Shown here piece by piece: positions 10,865-20,925 of a stretch of DNA of 34,266 nucleotides. The stretch comes from Bremia lactucae. Taxonomy: Eukaryota; Oomycota; Peronosporomycetes; Peronosporales; Peronosporaceae. Under the pieces are notes generated by a model, which ran no database searches, had not been told where the DNA came from, and saw only the letters and a program-made list of their open reading frames with translations. Position 1 is the first letter of the stretch. Every line of letters starts with the position of its first letter. Location of the stretch: NCBI RefSeq assembly GCF_004359215.1, contig NC_090610.1:15730834-15765099 (forward strand). Direction: 5' to 3'. The translations under genes and the position numbers were made by a program.

Positions 10865-11635
10865 CTACTTACGTTGCGTAGGAAGCCATCGGTGGTCCTT
10901 ACTGGCATTTTTCTTGCGCTTTTTGGCCATAAATTTTGAAAGCCTGCCGGTTTCTTGCAGATCCTGGAACTTGGATTGAAGCTCCAGCTTTTTCTTGTCT
11001 TTTCGCTGCAATGAATTATACCATCAGTCCCACTTTGCCTCAATAAACTTAAATTCATTAACCTTTAGATAAAAGGCACCCTTGCCGCTTTCGACAGCTT
11101 CGCGCTCTTCACGCATCCGCTTTGACAATGCGCCCTTGATCTTTTCCTGCTTTCTTTTGTCCGTTATCTCCTGCTGCCGAAGCGCAATCTCAAGCTACAG
11201 TGACAATTAACACAGTATTTCAAATCAGCGCATTATTCTGTCTCACGTTAGCACCTCGCATGGTCGGACTTTTAGTTCATCCTTCTCTGTTGCACTATTG
11301 CACTTTTGAAGTTGCTGCTTCAGCTCTTTAAGCTCGCGCTGCTTATACTCGTCTAAAAAGCCATAGCTTTTATTGAAAAGATCTTCATTCAGGCGGCCGC
11401 TTTGCGCTTCAAAGCGTGGGTCCAGCACCCGCCGCTTTTTTATTTTAACCACTTGCCGAAAGCGGCCTACAGCGCGCTTTGAGCTTAGCTCCAGCGGTTG
11501 ATTCTTATTAGTACGGTGTAAAGAGGATCGACTATCGGTAGCAGTCTTATTGAGCACGGAAAATCCAGTCTTTTTTTCGTGCAAACGCTCCTCCAGAGGC
11601 ATGTCTCGAGCATCGCTTGGCTGGACTTTTGTCAT
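10865..11635 (-). CDS. RRP36: rRNA biogenesis protein RRP36 (3 exons)
   Basis: Minus-strand exons are 11635-11255, 11194-11063 and 11005-10865, giving 217 residues. Introns are 60 and 57 bp. The family signature is clear: KKRRVLDPRFEAQSGRLNED, then FNKSYGFLDEYKQREL (about residues 77-115). A long Lys/Arg/Glu-rich helical tail follows, with GAFYLK, KLELQSKFQDLQETGRL and MAKKRKKNASKDHRW. RRP36 is known from yeast and human as a nucleolar component of the small-subunit processome, needed for early pre-rRNA cleavages leading to 18S rRNA. I start at MTKVQPSD; an upstream in-frame Met at 11671 would add 12 residues that look unlike the family. Skipping the introns would lose the C-terminal half. 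Confidence 0.93.
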
Positions 11636-11671
11636 TGTAAGCCAATGATTGAGAAAATTATGCGTAAACAA

Positions 11672-12218
11672 AAATGTTTAATACATTTTATCAAGCTGTT
11701 GCTTGAACTGCGAGAGACAAGACCTTTCTGGAGATGAGTTAGATAACTTTTACTATTTTTCTAATCGCAACATCAACTCGGAGTCAAATAACTTTTACTA
11801 ATATTGTTTGTTATAATCGCTAAAACAACTCGAATTCAGGATACGCGTCATTTCATGCAGCTTAGCTCACACAGCACGAGCACGGAGGTAGCGTGCATTG
11901 AGTTATTCCACTTTTTAGATTAGAACTTTCATATAATTCTTAGGATAACGCACTATTAGCTCGTGCTAATCCTAAAGACTACATGAAAATTTTAGGATAT
12001 TGATATCCAAAACTAAAATTGGTATCCCCACAACAACATTTTGAAATATGATTTTTTTAATTTAAATAAATCGCTCCTCTTCATCACAACTATTTAAACA
12101 AAATAAAAGTAGTTTTATATTCACAAACTAAATTCCCACAACTTCTGTAATTTGAGTTTCCAATCCAAATTGTCTACAAAATTTGCAATACTACATAAGT
12201 GCGACTCAGGAGAGACAC
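11672..12218. other. AT-rich intergenic DNA at the gene/repeat boundary
   Basis: No reading frame or recognisable repeat. It is strongly AT-rich and lies between RRP36 and the first LTR1 copy of the retroelement block. Confidence 0.5.
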
Positions 12219-12411
12219 TGTAACAAGGCACTACTGACTTGTACTGCTTCAGTACAGGTCCACTTCACACTGCCTCAGTGCGAGTGGTGCCTCACATCAC
12301 TTCACGTACACTAGTACGTGCAGAGGAATACTCTCTTTAAAGACACTTGCTTTAAAAGAGGGTTAAAAACTGTATTACTATAATTAAGTACTTCTTATTT
12401 ATCGACTTAAT
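12219..12411 (-). mobile_element. Truncated LTR1 copy
   Basis: The copy starts TGTAACAAGGCAC on the plus strand, the same terminus as at 12765, and follows the LTR1 sequence for about 190 bp. It breaks near CGACTTAATCG into gag-leader sequence. Element sense is minus, so this is the 3' (U5) part of an LTR. It forms a deleted LTR-leader-LTR unit with the next two features. Confidence 0.75.
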
Positions 12412-12764
12412 CGTTTGCGTCATCCCAGGTACAGGGGTCTGTACCTGTTGTAACCTCAACAATTCTGCCTGTTGAGAGCCTTGCTAATTCAGCAAGGCTA
12501 CCTTCTCCTTCATCTCGTCAAATTTATGTTGTATGAACTTGGCGATGGCTGAATGGAGGGCATCTCTGTCCTAATTGGACAGCATTGCCAAGATTGCATC
12601 GTTTCCTACGGTCGAACTCATTCGTTCGACCGCAATCCTTTTTATGTCACTTAGAAAGGAGTAGCTTTTACGCGAAACGTGATTCGTATTCCCACTATCA
12701 TCTAACATGTCCATGTTAGATGAAGGAAATGTGGTCCTTGGACGGACTACGAAGTGCTACCAGG
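12412..12764 (-). pseudogene. Gag leader and N-terminus of an LTR1 element, deleted copy
   Basis: Homologous to the leader and gag start of element A at about 19806-20158. A primer-binding-site-like TGGTAGCACTTCG lies 2 bp inside the LTR at 12765. From an ATG at 12714 the frame reads MDMLDDSGNTNHVSRKSYSF and shares AVERMSSTVGNDAILAMLS and LHSAIAKFIQ with the other copy. Two in-frame stops interrupt it, and everything after the gag start is missing. It is therefore a dead 5' fragment. Confidence 0.75.
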
Positions 12765-13422
12765 TGTAACGGGGCACTTCGACTTGTACTGCTTCAGTAC
12801 AAGTCCACTTCACACTGCTTCAGTTGTGAGTGGTGCCTTACGTTAGGTGACGTACACTGTACGTGCAGAGGAAGACTTCTCTTGAGACAAGTAGACTTAA
12901 GAGGGTAAAATGAAAACTGGATTAAATATAGTTAAGTGTCTCTTAATCTATCTTTGTAAATGCTAACTTAACTATAATCTAATACTAAACGTGTAAAAGA
13001 ATTCTTATCTATTTCTTATTCGTAACTCTCTTTGATTACTCCTACAGCTGATTAGTCTGCGGAATAAAAAAAATAGATATAATGGCCTATACCTATTTAT
13101 GGATAAGAATTCAGAATATTACTACATAAAGTAATATCCTCCAAATATTATCTACCTTTTCGATAATATATCAATTAACAACCTTTAAGTGTTAATTTCA
13201 TGTAACGATACACCCCGTTACAATCTGTCTTTCTCTTTGCGCGCGTTTAGCGCTGACTGGACCGCGGAGAAAGTAGATATAATGGTCTATATCTATCAAT
13301 GGATAAGCTTTTAAAATATTACCATGTAAAGTAATATTCTTCAAATATTAATTACCTTTTAGATAATATAATAATTAACAACCTTTAAGCGTTAATTTCA
13401 TGTAAAAATACACCCCGTTACA
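12765..13422 (-). mobile_element. LTR1, 3' LTR of element A, with internally duplicated half
   Basis: The plus strand starts TGTAACGGGGC and ends CCCCGTTACA, a 10-bp terminal inverted repeat. A first CCCCGTTACA end occurs at 13222, and a second copy of the preceding part (about 13260-13422) follows, ending again in CACCCCGTTACA. The LTR is thus 458 bp plus a duplicated 200-bp end, which lies at the 5' (U3) side in element sense. The adjacent polypurine tract identifies it as the 3' LTR. The leader at 12764 also makes it the 5' LTR of the deleted unit to its left. Confidence 0.8.
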
Positions 13423-13437
13423 TCACCCCTCCCTTAA
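13423..13437 (-). promoter_or_regulatory. Polypurine tract of element A
   Basis: The minus strand reads TTAAGGGAGGGGTGA directly before the LTR terminus TGTAACGGGG. Position and composition fit the plus-strand primer site of an LTR retroelement. It fixes the element's direction as minus. Confidence 0.75.
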
Positions 13438-14501
13438 ATGACGATCACTTTGACTGTCATTGGGAAGAGTGGTCACTATATAACCACTTTATTAAAAACG
13501 ATGCTAATTGGTCAGAACCATCATTTTTTATTCTATCGCATGGTTAACAAGTCCATGCGGTATGCGAATAGTGTGGCGCCTTCGGCTGCGGTTCATGCAG
13601 CCGCGGGCGACGCATTATTGTCTCTTGCGGCCATCTTTCCTTCTGCCGTAGTGTCATCTTCTCCCACAACTCTAAATGTTGCACCACGTGAATGCGACCC
13701 CTCTTTGGGAGTCGACTACGAATGCGAGTCGGACGAAATGGCCGACTCGGGGAAAGTCGCCTGAAAAAGTCGCCTGATCATCGTCAGGCGGCTGACGATG
13801 AGCCTTCGAATAAGGGGGCTCATTCGAGTAGACGGGCTGGTAGCATTCGCTACAGCATGTTCGGTTCCGGCGATGAGGATGATTTCTCATCGCCAGCACC
13901 GTCTCCCGTGCCGTCACAGGCACATATTTATGTGCGTGGTGATGTCGATGGCGTTAGCCATCGTAATTAAAGTTCTTGTGGTACCCCTGCTTCAGTCGGT
14001 TCCGCTCAGGGGATCGTAGACACTAAAATGTCTCGTTTGGCCCTGAGATGAAGCTGTGGCTTCTGCCCGAACTGCTAACTAATAGCTTGTATGGAGAGAC
14101 TACTGCTCACAATAAATATCCCGTATTTATTGTGACAAAGCTACATGGCCTTGTTCTTAGTGCGAAGAACTTTTGCGCTGAGGAAGATTTTTATCTCGAT
14201 GCTTTTCTTAAGCATCGATGATGTAGTGGCAACAATAAGCGAGAAAATGTCTCGCTTATGCAAGCCTGGAGCGCGTTCATTCGCAATGTCAAAGACATTA
14301 GACGCGAAGCCTGGCTTTAAAGACTTAACGCGATATGCGTTAAGTTTGAGAAACGAAACTCCAACCGGTGCAAAGTATAAATTGCATCGGTTGTCACGTG
14401 AGGCAGGACTTCCATGCCTCACGTGGGATGATCCCTGTCCGTGTTGTGTTGTCAACACGAAGCAAACAAAAGGGGATGTTTTTTTTCTAACTCTGCCCTG
14501 A
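13438..14501 (+). pseudogene. Remains of an antisense ORF between pol and the 3' LTR of element A
   Basis: Three open stretches on the strand opposite to pol (13438-13764, 13692-13970, 14145-14501), in different frames, suggest one decayed coding region. The first is Ala/Ser-rich and then acidic (RECDPSLGVDYECESDE). The second is Ser/Pro-rich (GSGDEDDFSSPAPSPVPS). The third ends DDPCPCCVVNTKQTKGDVFF. I do not recognise a family. The whole stretch is crowded with inverted repeats. Plant Ty3/gypsy elements of the Tat lineage sometimes carry antisense ORFs at this position; homology to those is not claimed. Confidence 0.35.
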
Positions 14502-14594
14502 GGAAGGACTCGCATCTCTATCGAGATGCGCGATGCTATTGACGTTTTGCGATCGATTTACAAGCGCCAGAGGTGCGTGTTTTCCGATGGCCTT

Positions 14595-16379
14595 CTAATC
14601 CATCGGATGGGTCTCGTCATGCTGACGGACGAGGACCTCAACGTCAACAATCAGCTGGGATAGAGGCTCCAAGCTGTCATGTGAAGGTGGATAACCGCGC
14701 CAGCGAACAAGATAACTTGTTTGCTGCCCCTTCGCATCACGGTGGTTTTGGATACGTTCCTCACGGAAATGTCGACCACCGTAAGAATCCACCAATGGTT
14801 GTGGCGGAGGGGGGAAAATTAGATCCATGTATCGGATTTAGAGTCGAAGATCGAAAAACTCGATCGCTTCGACCCATGTATCGGATTTAGAGTCGAAGAT
14901 CGAAAAACTCGATCGCTTCCTCCATGATTTGGAATAAGGACTGGATCGTATACGAACGGAATCATCACGCTCTTCGTGATGAGCTGTCGTCAGCTTATTG
15001 CGGTTTCGAGAATCTTCGGACCCGACATTAGAATCTCCAGATTCAGCATGACAAATCTTGTTCGTGACCACAAGAGTCTTTAGGGATTCTTGAAAGAGTG
15101 GTCGGATCCGTCCTCGAAAAAAAACGCGTACTGATGGTACGGGCGGATCCGCCCAACGTAAAACGTAGGATGCGAACGCATCCTACGTGGCAATTCTATT
15201 GTGTAGACATTGCCTCTGCGATGCAGAACAATGAACTTGGGTAGTAGTTTACTGCTACTCACATTAGTGACTACACGCTAAGGTAAGTTTACCGTAGAAA
15301 GTAGTACTAAGTCATTAATTTTAAATAAAAGAACGTTTGCTCTTCCATGTTTGTCTGCGTTCCGTTTCTGACGGTACACTGCTTTAGCAGTAGAATCCTG
15401 TACGAAACGGATTACTGATTTTCAAGTCAGCAGAAATTCCTCTGCTGACTCATTCGTTTTTTCTTTTCTTGTGCGCTTTGTGCGCACTGCAATGAGATTT
15501 TTCACATCTTCGAAGTCGATAGCTTCGCCATCGACATCATTCGCGTCGTTGTTAACTTCGACGCGTGATGAGCATGAGCCAGAAATGGTTTTGCTCGTGC
15601 GAATCCCCCCCTTCAACTAGAGGATCTCTCTTATTGGGTGGGTATACGTGAATAACTTAAGCCATTCACGAAGAATGGTGTATGCGTTGTAGACGCATGC
15701 ACCGAATTATTGATGGCAAATCCCACCATCGGTGAAAACTCGCTCCGATTCGGATACGATTGGACATAACCTTGATTAATCTGTTCAAGGACGCAAGCTA
15801 CGCATTTTGTCTGACCATACGTCTCTGGATGATCAGAAATTTGACATAGTCAGCCGTGTTCCGAGAGATCGGAACACGGATTGCCCAAACTCCACCGTTA
15901 ACCGTGGATCTTTTTTCGAGACTAGTTCACGGGATAACCCGTAGAGTTTAAATACCGTGTCGATAAAGACACGGGCACAGCCCGGAGCCGTGATCGACTC
16001 TGGTACTGCGGCAAGATATATTATCTTGCTTAATCTGTCTACAAAAACAAGGATTCCATTTTTTTGTGGTCGTCTTCGGGAAATCCGAAGACGAAGTCCA
16101 CTGTAAACACTCTGCCGGAAGTGGTAGAGGTTGAAGAGGTGCACGGGATGAAGGGCTAGGCTATAACCGTTGACATACCTCGCAAGCACGAATGTACGTG
16201 CGCACGAACTGATACTGGCGGCAGTAAAAGTCGCGACTTACTGTGCGATAAGTCTTCTCACGTCCACGATACCCACTTGTTGGTGCATCGTGACACTCAT
16301 ATATGACGCGAAAGCGCGAATCACTGTAAGTTGGGACGACGACACTTGGAGTGTCGCCGGCAACGGCTGTGTAATACAA
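14595..16379 (-). pseudogene. Integrase and chromodomain of element A (degenerate pol 3' end)
   Basis: On the minus strand: an integrase zinc-binding segment (about 16379-16161), the catalytic core (about 16120-15833), a C-terminal segment (about 15262-15080, FIVLHRRGNVYTIELPRRMR), and a chromodomain (about 14800-14690, YLVRWRGYPPSHDSLEP). Integrase inserts element cDNA, and chromodomains steer it to chromatin marks. Damage is visible: the second zinc-ligand His is Tyr (TSGY), and the second catalytic Asp of the SDRDPRF-type motif is lost (VSKKDPRL). Frameshifts and stops separate the parts, and the third catalytic Glu region is not in frame. Dead copy. Confidence 0.85.
14825..14919. repeat. 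Tandem repeat, 46-bp core, period 49
   Basis: Positions 14825-14870 recur at 14874-14919. Each copy contains the inverted repeat GATCGAAAAACTCGATC. The repeat lies between the chromodomain and integrase C-terminal sequence and disrupts the frame. Confidence 0.9.
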
Positions 16380-16449
16380 TAAGCCGTTGCGTGTTCTGTA
16401 TTGTTCGGATGACGATCGATATAAAGCCGGTAAACCTTTAAGAGATTTA

Positions 16450-17051
16450 ACGGATGTATCATCAGATGATCCATTAAACGCAGAAGACCCTTATCTTCTG
16501 TGTTGGCTTTCTTTATGTCATCAAATAAGGTTAATGACGGAACACTTGAAATGAGTGTTGCAACAGCAAGATTATTTTACTGTTGGAGTGCACTGCTGAC
16601 TCGAAATCGGGTCGGCGTGATAACGCATCAGCGACGACATTAAGTCGTCCTGGTTTATACGGAATAATTATACTCCGCGAAGAAGGATAGCCATCTCGCC
16701 ATTCTTTGCGAGAGTGTGAGCTATTTACGGCCGTGCGTAATGACGCATGGTCCGTATATACGATTTACAGCCTATCTCCGAGGAGATAGACCTTAAACTT
16801 AGCCAGTGCATATTTCATTGCATGAAGTACCTTGTCATGCACTGGGTTATTGCGTTCAGTTGGTTGCAGCTGACGCGTTTTTGGAAATAGACGACAGGCT
16901 CCGCGTCGTCTGTAACGTATTGCATTAACGCACAGCCGGTTGCAAAGTCGCTGGCGTCAATGACCACATGAAATGGTCTGTCTTGATCTGCAATCGCCAG
17001 ATGGGCGATTGCATCAAGCGTTTCTTGATACCTTCAAAAGAACGCTTTACA
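16450..17051 (-). pseudogene. RNase H domain of element A
   Basis: Minus-strand fragments read HVVIDASDFATGCALMQY (about 16975-16920), IVYTDHASLRTA (about 16765-16730) and YKPGRLNVVADALSRRPDF (about 16660-16600). These are the hallmark blocks of gypsy RNase H. Frameshifts and stops lie between them. The N-terminal edge (FEGIKKRLMQ) ends near 17051, where sequence on the opposite strand begins. The RT that should precede it is on the plus strand, ending near 18951. Confidence 0.85.
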
Positions 17052-18951
17052 GTGTGATTACTAATAACCCTGTGGAGTCAGCTGCCGGCGAAGTCGCGAA
17101 TGCACAGGCAGCACCGCAGGTCCACCACTCGAATAAGTCGAAGGGATTAAAACATGAATGTACGCCTAGCGGGCGACATTCAAGGAATTTCCGGTTTATT
17201 AAAATGGACAACACGATAATGCTAGGTTGAGTAGAGAGTCGACCTTAGAGGACCCGACTGTGATAGCGCAATTACAGTCGGAAGATTTGGATTTTTTTTA
17301 ATTTTTTGTGAAATAATTCTAATAGATTGTCTCCTTTCCTCAATTCTTATTTAATAGCGATCATAACAATCATCATTAGTACCTGTCGCTTTTATTATTA
17401 TTTATCCTTAAACCATTCAAATGGCTTAAATTTTATTTTATTTTTTAATATTCATTTATCAATGTTAAATTTGAAAATATTCAAGTAGATGTTCTGATTA
17501 AAATACGTGAATTGAAAATTAGGGAATAAGTCCCCTCGTACTTGAGGAGAAATCTTCTCAAATCGTTAGTGCTGAAGTGACTAGACTTCAGCATCCCGAG
17601 GATTGATCCCTCGGCAGCTGTTGGATAAATCCCAGGAAGAAACATAGACATTGAATGTCTTGTTAATGACGGATCAAGAGTAGGCACTTATACTCTTGAT
17701 CTGTATGCTCCTTCGAAGTTAACTTTCGAGATAACTTAATTACCAACCCTAGAACCTAAGCGGTTCTTGAGAGATCTGCATGGTAAAATCAAGCAGATCT
17801 GCGTACTCGTCGAATACGTAACCGACATTCGGTCAGCGGTAATTTTTCCAGAGAACGAATGAATTCTCAGCAGCTCATGGTGGTAAAATCAAGCAGATCT
17901 GCTTACTCGTCGAATACGTAACCGACATTCGGTCAGCGGCAATTTTTGCAGAGAACGAATGAATTCTCAGCAGCTCATCGATGGACGAAAGTGTCCTCGA
18001 TGTGAAGACTCGGATTGAAAGATACACTAAACAAGGATTTGATTGTATTCAGGGATGTTCATTGAAACAGTTCCATGCGAGTTGCCTAAGGATAAAGGCA
18101 CTCGACATGAGATCGAGCTCAAACCGGGCTCGAAGTACTGTATCATGAAGCAGTGGCCACTGCCTCGTGAACAAGTACTTGCGATCGATAAATTCTTTAT
18201 CGATCGATTGAAAGCGAACAATGTAAGGGAGTCAACCTCCCCACATAACTCTCCGACCCTCTGTGTGCAAAAGGCCACAGGAGGATGGTAGTGCTTGCAT
18301 TCAATAAACTGAATGCTGCAACGATACCGGCTCAAAGGCCGATACCTAGAAAATACGTAATCATAGATGGTATGTCTAAGAGTACAATTTTTTTATCTAT
18401 GGAAGGATTCTACCAAATCTTTATGCGTGAACGGGACATCCCGTACACAGCAGTGAGCACTCCCAGTGGGATGCTCTGGGAATGCTTAGTAATGCCACAA
18501 GGGCTTAGTAACGACCCTGCAACATTCAATAGATAAGTAACAAATCTGTTGAGACCGGTACGAGAATTCGCACCGAGTTATTTTGACGATGTTTTCGTCC
18601 ATAGCCGAGCCATGGACGTAAAGACGGACGTGGAAGTTCATAAGACTCACGTTCATCAGGTTCTTACACTTATGCGAAAGCATAAGTTGTACGCAAATCT
18701 CAAGAAGTATAGATTCGCTGCAAGCGAAATACCACTACTTGGGTGCATCGTCGGTAAACACGGCGTGCGCCCTGGTCCCGAATAGATCAAGGCAATTACC
18801 GACTGGCCAGTTCTAGTCGATGTCAAGGGACTTAAAAAGTTCCTTGGATTAGCGGCGTACTTGCACAAGTACTCCCGCAATTATGCCAAGATAACAGTTC
18901 GTCTCTCTCGTCTATTAAAATAGACGAGAAATGGCTATGGAACGATGATTG
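17052..18951 (+). pseudogene. Inverted block of element A carrying reverse transcriptase
   Basis: The only plus-strand pol block in element A. RT starts near 18070 (PCELPKDKGTRHEIELKPGS) and runs through KQWPLPREQV, TAVSTPSGMLWECLVMPQGL, the catalytic APSYFDDVFVHS (YFDD at 18579-18590), LGCIVGKHGVRPGPE and FLGLAAYLHKYSRNYA to about 18951. It has a frameshift near 18285 and stops at 18534 and 18783. Motif A is damaged: where related RTs have an IDLxDGFYQ-type motif, only MEGFYQ remains, so the first catalytic Asp is missing. The segment 17240-17480 is AT-rich and unlike pol; no protease motif is visible. Flipping this block would place RT directly before RNase H on the minus strand. Confidence 0.85.
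17781..17978. repeat. Tandem duplication of a 100-bp unit upstream of RT
   Basis: Positions 17781-17880 and 17881-17978 match with a period of exactly 100 bp and about four substitutions. It lies in the linker before RT and disturbs the frame. Confidence 0.92.
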
Positions 18952-18958
18952 TCACTTT

Positions 18959-20109
18959 AGTTAATAGATTTGCAAATTCTCTTGAGGTTGCTGGATCAGT
19001 AGTACGTTGCGCCCCTACTGACTCCGACCGTTTTTCTAAGGTCCGCCTCGATGTTGCAAATTCGCAACAACGTCGGACCGGCGACCGTTGCGCTTTTTGG
19101 CCTTCGGTCCAAAATTACGTTCAGTACCTTTCGGTACTGGGCGTGGGCACTACACTCATGAGCGTAGTGTCCTAACGTTTGGCAGCGATGGCATTTCTGC
19201 AATCGCTTATTGCTCGAAAAGCGAGGTCTCTCGCTTTCGACGTAAGAGAGGTCCATGGGTCCTGGACCTCCTAGCTCGTGTCGTCTTAGAGGACGATATG
19301 ATGACGAACTAGCTTGAGCCTGTCTCAAGCTAAAGTCCTCCTGTTCCGCAACGGAAATTGCTTCTTCAAGCGTATCCAGTTCCAAGCGGAATAGGTGGGT
19401 CTTTACGGGACCATCCGTAAGACCTTGCATGAACACCGTAATCAACGTGTGTTCATGGACTGGGTTATTTGTAATACAACTCGCTAAGAGTCGTATGTGC
19501 TGGGCATTGGCGTGAACATCACGCTTGCCTTGCTTGAGATTCAGAAGTTCTGAACGAGCTCTGAACTCTGCCCTAAGCGGTTCAAACGTTCGTTTGAGCC
19601 GGGCTTTAAAAGCCTCTAGCGACCCAAAACATATGAATCGCGCGACTTAAGGCCCAATGCCTAAGTTTTGGCACGACCTGCCAAATTTGATTGTGCGAAA
19701 GCGACTTGCATTTGCTCGTTGATGATGTGACGTACCCTTATGACATCGTCCAACTCGACAAATCATCTCAAGAGGGAGTCCTCTATAGTTAGAGATGTCG
19801 ATCTTGAAATTTTCGGGACAACGCATGTGCGTCATCCCATTTGTTCCTGCTGTAACCTTAACAGTTCTGCGTGTTGAGAGCCTTGCTGATTAAGCACGGC
19901 GACTTTTCCTTCGCCTCAAGTTCAAGTTGTATGAACTTGGCGATGGCTGAATGGAGGGCTCTCTCCGAACCTGATAGCATGGCCAGGATGGCATCGTTCC
20001 CTACGGTCGAACTCATTCGTTCGACCGCACTTCTTTCTATGTCACTTAGAAGATAGTAGCTATCACGCGAAACGCGACTCGTACTTCCATTATCATCTTA
20101 CATGACCAT
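18959..20109 (-). pseudogene. Gag of element A with CCHC zinc knuckle
   Basis: Minus-strand gag remains from an ATG near 20109, with a stop at codon 4. The blocks are AVERMSSTVGNDAILAMLSG, an ISNYRG segment near 19790, MQVAFAQSNLAGRAKT-like sequence near 19690, and a clean 149-residue frame at 19445-18996 (FRLELDTLEEAISVAEQEDF). This contains the CCHC knuckle CHRCQTLGHYAHEC. Gag packages element RNA in cytoplasmic particles. Several stops and frameshifts show that it is dead. Dense perfect inverted repeats run through the coding sequence. Confidence 0.85.
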
Positions 20110-20143
20110 GTTAGATGATGGTATGTGATATTTGGACGGACTT

Positions 20144-20156
20144 CAAAGTGCTACCA
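20144..20156 (-). promoter_or_regulatory. Primer-binding site of element A
   Basis: The minus strand reads TGGTAGCACTTTG two bases inside the LTR end. The TGGTAGC start matches the reverse complement of a tRNA 3' end of the initiator-Met type (GCUACCA). The same motif lies next to the LTR at 12765 and next to the unrelated LTR2 end at 27882. The exact tRNA is inferred. Confidence 0.65.
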
Positions 20157-20158
20157 GG

Positions 20159-20738
20159 TGTACCGGGGCACTACTGACTTGTACTGCTTCAGTACAGGTC
20201 CACTTCACACTGCCTCAGTGCGAGTGGTGCCTCACGTCTTTTCACGTACATATCTTTAAGACACTTGCCTTTAAAGAGGGTTTATAAAAAAACTGTATTA
20301 ATATAATTAAGTTCTTCTTGTCTATCTACTGAATGCTAACTTAATTATAAATTAATACAAACATGTAATAGAGTCTTATCTGTCTTTCTCTTTGCACTCG
20401 TCCAGCGCTGACTGGACCGCGGACAAAGTAGATATAATGGCCTATATCTACCAATGGATAAGCTTTTAGAATATTATAATGCAAAGTTATATTCTCCAAA
20501 TATTATCTACCTTTAAGATAGTTTATTTTCTCGACAGCTTGCGCCCACCTCCGGCACAGCCTTCGACATCGCTATGAGTTGCCTAAGAATGAATGCACTA
20601 GACACGAATTCGACCTGATACTAGGTTCGAAACACCGTGTCGTGAAGCAGTGGCCATTGCCTCGTGAACAAGTATTAATGATTGACAATATTAACAACCT
20701 TTAAGTGTTACTTTCACGTAACGATACACCCCGTTACA
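20159..20738 (-). mobile_element. LTR1, 5' LTR of element A, with an RT fragment inside
   Basis: The plus strand starts TGTACCGGGGCAC and ends CACCCCGTTACA. Most of it matches the LTR at 12765, including TAGATATAATGGCCTATATC and the AACAACCTTTAAG end. Between about 20519 and 20686 foreign pol sequence interrupts it. It is clearly diverged from the 3' LTR copy, so the element is not young. Confidence 0.8.
20519..20686 (+). pseudogene. Reverse transcriptase fragment lodged in LTR1
   Basis: The plus strand around 20572-20690 translates to an ELPK-x-TRHEFDL...GSKH...VKQWPLPREQV pattern, the start of the gypsy RT domain. It parallels 18070-18190 but is diverged. LTR sequence resumes at AATATTAACAACC. 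It is antisense to the LTR. Confidence 0.8.
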
Positions 20739-20925
20739 GACGATACAAGGTAAGATTCAATTATACAAAGGAAGCTTAAAGCACAAATTTCAACTTTAGT
20801 AATCCAAAAATAAGAACATGGTAAACCCTACTCTGGAGAATCGACAGCGCAAAACTGCCACAAAGTTAATGGACTGCCTATTTTGCTCTTAGCTGCAATT
20901 TTAAAACGTGATTCAAATTGGAGAT
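20739..20925. other. Spacer between LTR1 and LTR2 elements
   Basis: About 190 bp without a reading frame or recognised repeat. It directly abuts the end of both LTRs. Confidence 0.5.

Noticed and set aside
14107..14607. Regularly spaced palindromes as a CRISPR array
   Set aside because: The hairpins differ in sequence from one another; no direct repeat with unique spacers exists, and the genome is eukaryotic.
17052..18951. Programmed, switching inversion
   Set aside because: No inverted repeats of useful length were found at the breakpoints, and the element is already dead. A single rearrangement is simpler.
17052..18951. RT block as an independent nested element
   Set aside because: No LTR ends flank it, and its right end matches the missing edge of the adjacent RNase H on the opposite strand.
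12219..20743. Target-site duplication around element A
   Set aside because: The 5 bp outside the outer LTR ends (GACAC on the left, GACGA on the right) do not match, and the left LTR is a separate truncated copy.
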